Assembly (NCBI GenBank): GCA_022509085.1
Contig: JAFLTW010000015.1
Coordinates: 1 to 50,573, forward strand
Length of the DNA stretch: 50,573 bases
Reading direction: 5' to 3'
Origin: Muribaculaceae bacterium
Lineage (GTDB): Bacteria; Bacteroidota; Bacteroidia; Bacteroidales; Muribaculaceae
Positions 48,762-50,573 of the stretch are shown piece after piece; within the stretch, counting starts at the first letter, position 1; each line of letters starts with the position of its first letter. A program made the translations under genes and the position numbers. The notes below the pieces were generated by a model. It was not told the origin of the DNA and made no database searches. It was given only the letters and a program-made list of their open reading frames with translations.

Positions 48762-49367
48762 TTACATCAGTTTTTTTATTATTCTTTGCATCCAAGCCGG
48801 AGCGAGCTGTAGATCTTCCTGAAGATGAGGGTCTTTCTGCCGGTAAATAAAGCTCTTAAGGGCGGTCATATCGGCCTCAGAAATCTTCCCTTCTCCAATC
48901 TCTCTTAATCCCTGAATAAGTAAAGGCATGACACTCCCTTTCGCTGCAAAATTTTTAGGCGAGGCATGATGAAATGAAATTTTCCTTTCCCCTATTTTTA
49001 CTGTTCTTGTTGATCCCGTCGTAATGTAGGATAAATTCATAGGCACCTGCGTTGAGAGTCCGATCAGATTTGCCGCCGTATTGCCAGTGGGTAGTATCAC
49101 GCATCTATCTCTTGCTGCAATTTCTTTTGCTATTTTTTCGAGAGGGGCCGGAACATGTCCGAATCTGGAATTTTTTGGTTTGACGTAGATCCCATGACCG
49201 GCTTTTTCCAACGCCCCTGTTATTGTTGCCTCATGAAGTATTTTTCTGATTGTTTCGGCTGCTCCCAATTCGGCATAATCCGATATGAAGAAAATTGAAT
49301 GAGGTTGGCTCTCTTCAATGCTCTTCATAACAGCATGCTTTATATGTCCTCGTTCGATTCTATTCAT
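48762..49367 (-). CDS. DUF6088 / AbiEi-like antitoxin-type protein, without its toxin gene
   Basis: This 201-residue protein resembles DUF6088, related to the AbiEi antitoxins of type IV toxin-antitoxin systems. An N-terminal winged-helix region (about residues 1-70, with GAAETIRKILHEATITGALE and AGHGIYVKP) is followed by a C-terminal domain containing LPTGNTAANLIGLSTQVP and YITTGSTRTVKIG. Such proteins bind inverted repeats before their own gene, and a 13-bp inverted repeat lies 10 bases upstream of this ATG. The expected downstream partner, an AbiEii nucleotidyltransferase toxin, is missing: the next gene on this strand is the Abi_2 protein about 380 bases away. It may be an orphan, or serve a distant partner. 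Confidence 0.8.
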   Translation of the reverse strand: MNRIERGHIKHAVMKSIEESQPHSIFFISDYAELGAAETIRKILHEATITGALEKAGHGIYVKPKNSRFGHVPAPLEKIAKEIAARDRCVILPTGNTAANLIGLSTQVPMNLSYITTGSTRTVKIGERKISFHHASPKNFAAKGSVMPLLIQGLREIGEGKISEADMTALKSFIYRQKDPHLQEDLQLAPAWMQRIIKKLM

Positions 49368-49376
49368 TTAACATTT

Positions 49377-49413
49377 TTTAGCACCGAAATTTCTCAAATA
49401 TTTCGGTGCTAAA
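49377..49413. promoter_or_regulatory. inverted-repeat operator candidate of the DUF6088 gene
   Basis: TTTAGCACCGAAA (49377-49389) and TTTCGGTGCTAAA (49401-49413) are perfect 13-base complements separated by 11 bases. The position is 10 bases before the DUF6088 ATG. On the minus strand the spacer and right arm contain AATATTTG (49402-49395), one mismatch from TAnnTTTG, so binding would cover the promoter. A terminator is less likely because no strong T-run follows on the plus strand. Confidence 0.6.
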
Positions 49414-49448
49414 TTAAATAAATTTTTTCAAACCACCAAATAATATGG

Positions 49449-50357
49449 TCAGAGGGAGGAATAGGAGGGGCTGAAGGTGTCGCCGCCGGAGAGCGAGCCG
49501 CTTTCGGCTCCCTTCTTCAGCCAGCGCACCCGCTGGTCGCTGCGCCCGTGATTGAAGGTTTCCGGCTGCGTGTAGCCGTAGGCCTGCTTCTGCAGGTAGT
49601 CGTCGCCAATCTTTGAGGCGGCGTTGAGCCCCTCCTCTATGTCGCCCGGCTCGAGACTGTTGAACATCTCGTTGTCGCCGTGGGCCCAGACGCCTGCATA
49701 ATAGTCGGCCTGGAGCTCCGTGCGCACGCTTATGCGGTTGGCCTCCGTCTCCGACGTGCGCGCCATGGCCGAGTGGGCCTGGTCGAGCGTGCCCAGAAGG
49801 TACTGCACATGATGGCCCACCTCGTGCGCTATCACGTAGGCGTAGGCAAAGTCGCCGCCGGCATGCATCTCATGCTCCATCTGGTCGAAAAACGACAGGT
49901 CGATATATATCGTCTGGTCGGCCGAGCAGTAGAAGGGCCCCACACTCGCCGTGGCACCGCCGCATGCCGACTGCACCGACCCCGTGAAAAGCACCATCTT
50001 CGGGGGCACATAGGTGCGCCCCATCTCGCGAAATTTCTCGCTCCATACGTCTTCCGTCCCGGCCAGGATCTGCGAGGCAAACTCGGCCAGCTCCTCCTCG
50101 TGGGCCGTGGGCGTGTAGTTGGGGTCGGAGGTCTGAATCTGGAAGTTCTGCATCCCGCCGTTTAGAATCTGCGTGGCGTCGCCTCCCCCCAGAAGCAGGA
50201 TGGCACCCACAATCAGAAATCCGATGATGCTGCCGGCTCCCGTAAGCTTCATGCCGCGGCCACCGCCGAAATTAAAGCCACCGAAGCCGCTGCCTCCGCC
50301 GCCGCTTCCGCGCCTGTCTACCACATTGCGGCTCATCCGCCTTCCGTTCAGTCTCAT
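49449..50357 (-). CDS. ypfJ: neutral zinc metallopeptidase, YpfJ type
   Basis: This 302-residue membrane-anchored protein belongs to the putative neutral zinc metallopeptidase family. After a basic, Gly-rich N-terminus (VVDRRGSGGGGSGFGG) comes one membrane helix (about residues 40-60). The extracytoplasmic domain contains GPFYCSADQTIYIDLSFFDQ and the zinc-binding VIAHEVGHHVQYLLG (HEVGH, an HExxH motif), then TELQADYYAGVWAH, whose Glu probably serves as third ligand. The C-terminus has NHGRSDQRVRWLKKG. The length is normal and all motif residues are intact. The substrate is unknown. It flanks the AT-rich island on the chromosomal side. Confidence 0.93.
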   Translation of the reverse strand: MRLNGRRMSRNVVDRRGSGGGGSGFGGFNFGGGRGMKLTGAGSIIGFLIVGAILLLGGGDATQILNGGMQNFQIQTSDPNYTPTAHEEELAEFASQILAGTEDVWSEKFREMGRTYVPPKMVLFTGSVQSACGGATASVGPFYCSADQTIYIDLSFFDQMEHEMHAGGDFAYAYVIAHEVGHHVQYLLGTLDQAHSAMARTSETEANRISVRTELQADYYAGVWAHGDNEMFNSLEPGDIEEGLNAASKIGDDYLQKQAYGYTQPETFNHGRSDQRVRWLKKGAESGSLSGGDTFSPSYSSL

Positions 50358-50482
50358 ATTTGATATTTAAATTAACTATATAATGTTTGATACTGGATAA
50401 TCGTCTCAAGCTGTCGGGTTGATATAACCGCGAAGCTTAAAGTAGTTTAGACCCCATCTAATAAGCAATGTTAACGCAGGGT

Positions 50483-50573
50483 CGCAGATTTGCGTCAGAT
50501 TTGGCTCTGCAGTTTAAGGCGCATACCGGGGTATGCAACTTAAACAAAGAGTCAAAGATGGCGTGAAGCTGCG
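50483..50573. repeat. long imperfect hairpin element cut by the right edge
   Basis: From CGCAG at 50483 to CTGCG at the last base, the sequence is an imperfect inverted repeat. The strongest part is GTTTAAG..GCATAC (50512-50526) and GTATGC..CTTAAAC (50531-50545) around CGGG, extended by TTTG-CTCT/AGAG-CAAA pairs outside. The flank TTAACGCAGGGTCGCAG just before it may pair beyond the edge. No coding frame is seen in 50358-50573. The element could be a repeat family member or a structured RNA. Confidence 0.6.

Overview
The window comes from a GC-rich member of the Bacteroidales, most probably the Muribaculaceae or a close relative. This is inferred from gene content and signals only: SusC/SusD pairs, a hybrid two-component regulator, DUF5683 next to parAB, BspA-type leucine-rich surface proteins, secreted proteins ending in a type IX secretion-like tail, and promoters of the Bacteroidetes form TTTG-N19-21-TAnnTTTG.

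Layout. 1-2.1 kb: the 3' part of polA facing tyrA. 2.2-4.1 kb: a secreted protein of unknown function, a two-way terminator and tRNA-Tyr(GTA). 4.2-10.3 kb: a minus-strand cluster read as parA, parB, DUF5683, mltD-like transglycosylase, a coiled-coil membrane protein and pfkA, with overlapping or near-touching genes except before pfkA. 10.4-13.3 kb: a second secreted tail-bearing protein and a MATE exporter. 13.3-18.3 kb: a TolC / HlyD / ABC-2 permease / ABC-2 permease operon with no ATPase gene. 18.3-22.8 kb: an OmpA-family lipoprotein, then an aldo-keto reductase, a ZIP metal transporter, folD and a family 2 glycosyltransferase on the plus strand. 22.9-27.8 kb: an AT-richer block with three tandem BspA-like genes sharing an almost identical C-terminal tail, and a lipoprotein.

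28-41.6 kb is a fructan utilisation locus. GH32, an MFS transporter and fructokinase lie on the minus strand. A regulator with a periplasmic-binding-protein sensor, SusC, SusD and a DUF4960-type surface lipoprotein lie on the plus strand. Together they cover surface binding, outer-membrane import, periplasmic hydrolysis, inner-membrane import and phosphorylation of fructose. 41.7-46.6 kb is a xylose/xylan module (XylE-like symporter, XylB, divergent GH43) without xylose isomerase in view.

46.64-49.44 kb is an AT-rich accessory island. It holds repeat and palindrome debris, a gene relic, a small unknown protein, an Abi_2/AbiF-type HEPN protein, a putative short structured RNA with its own consensus promoter, and a lone DUF6088/AbiEi-like antitoxin below a 13-bp inverted repeat. 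The HEPN gene with its adjacent RNA resembles an AbiF-type RNA-antitoxin system and is the best candidate for an unusual system here. The window ends with a YpfJ-like metallopeptidase and a long imperfect hairpin cut by the right edge.
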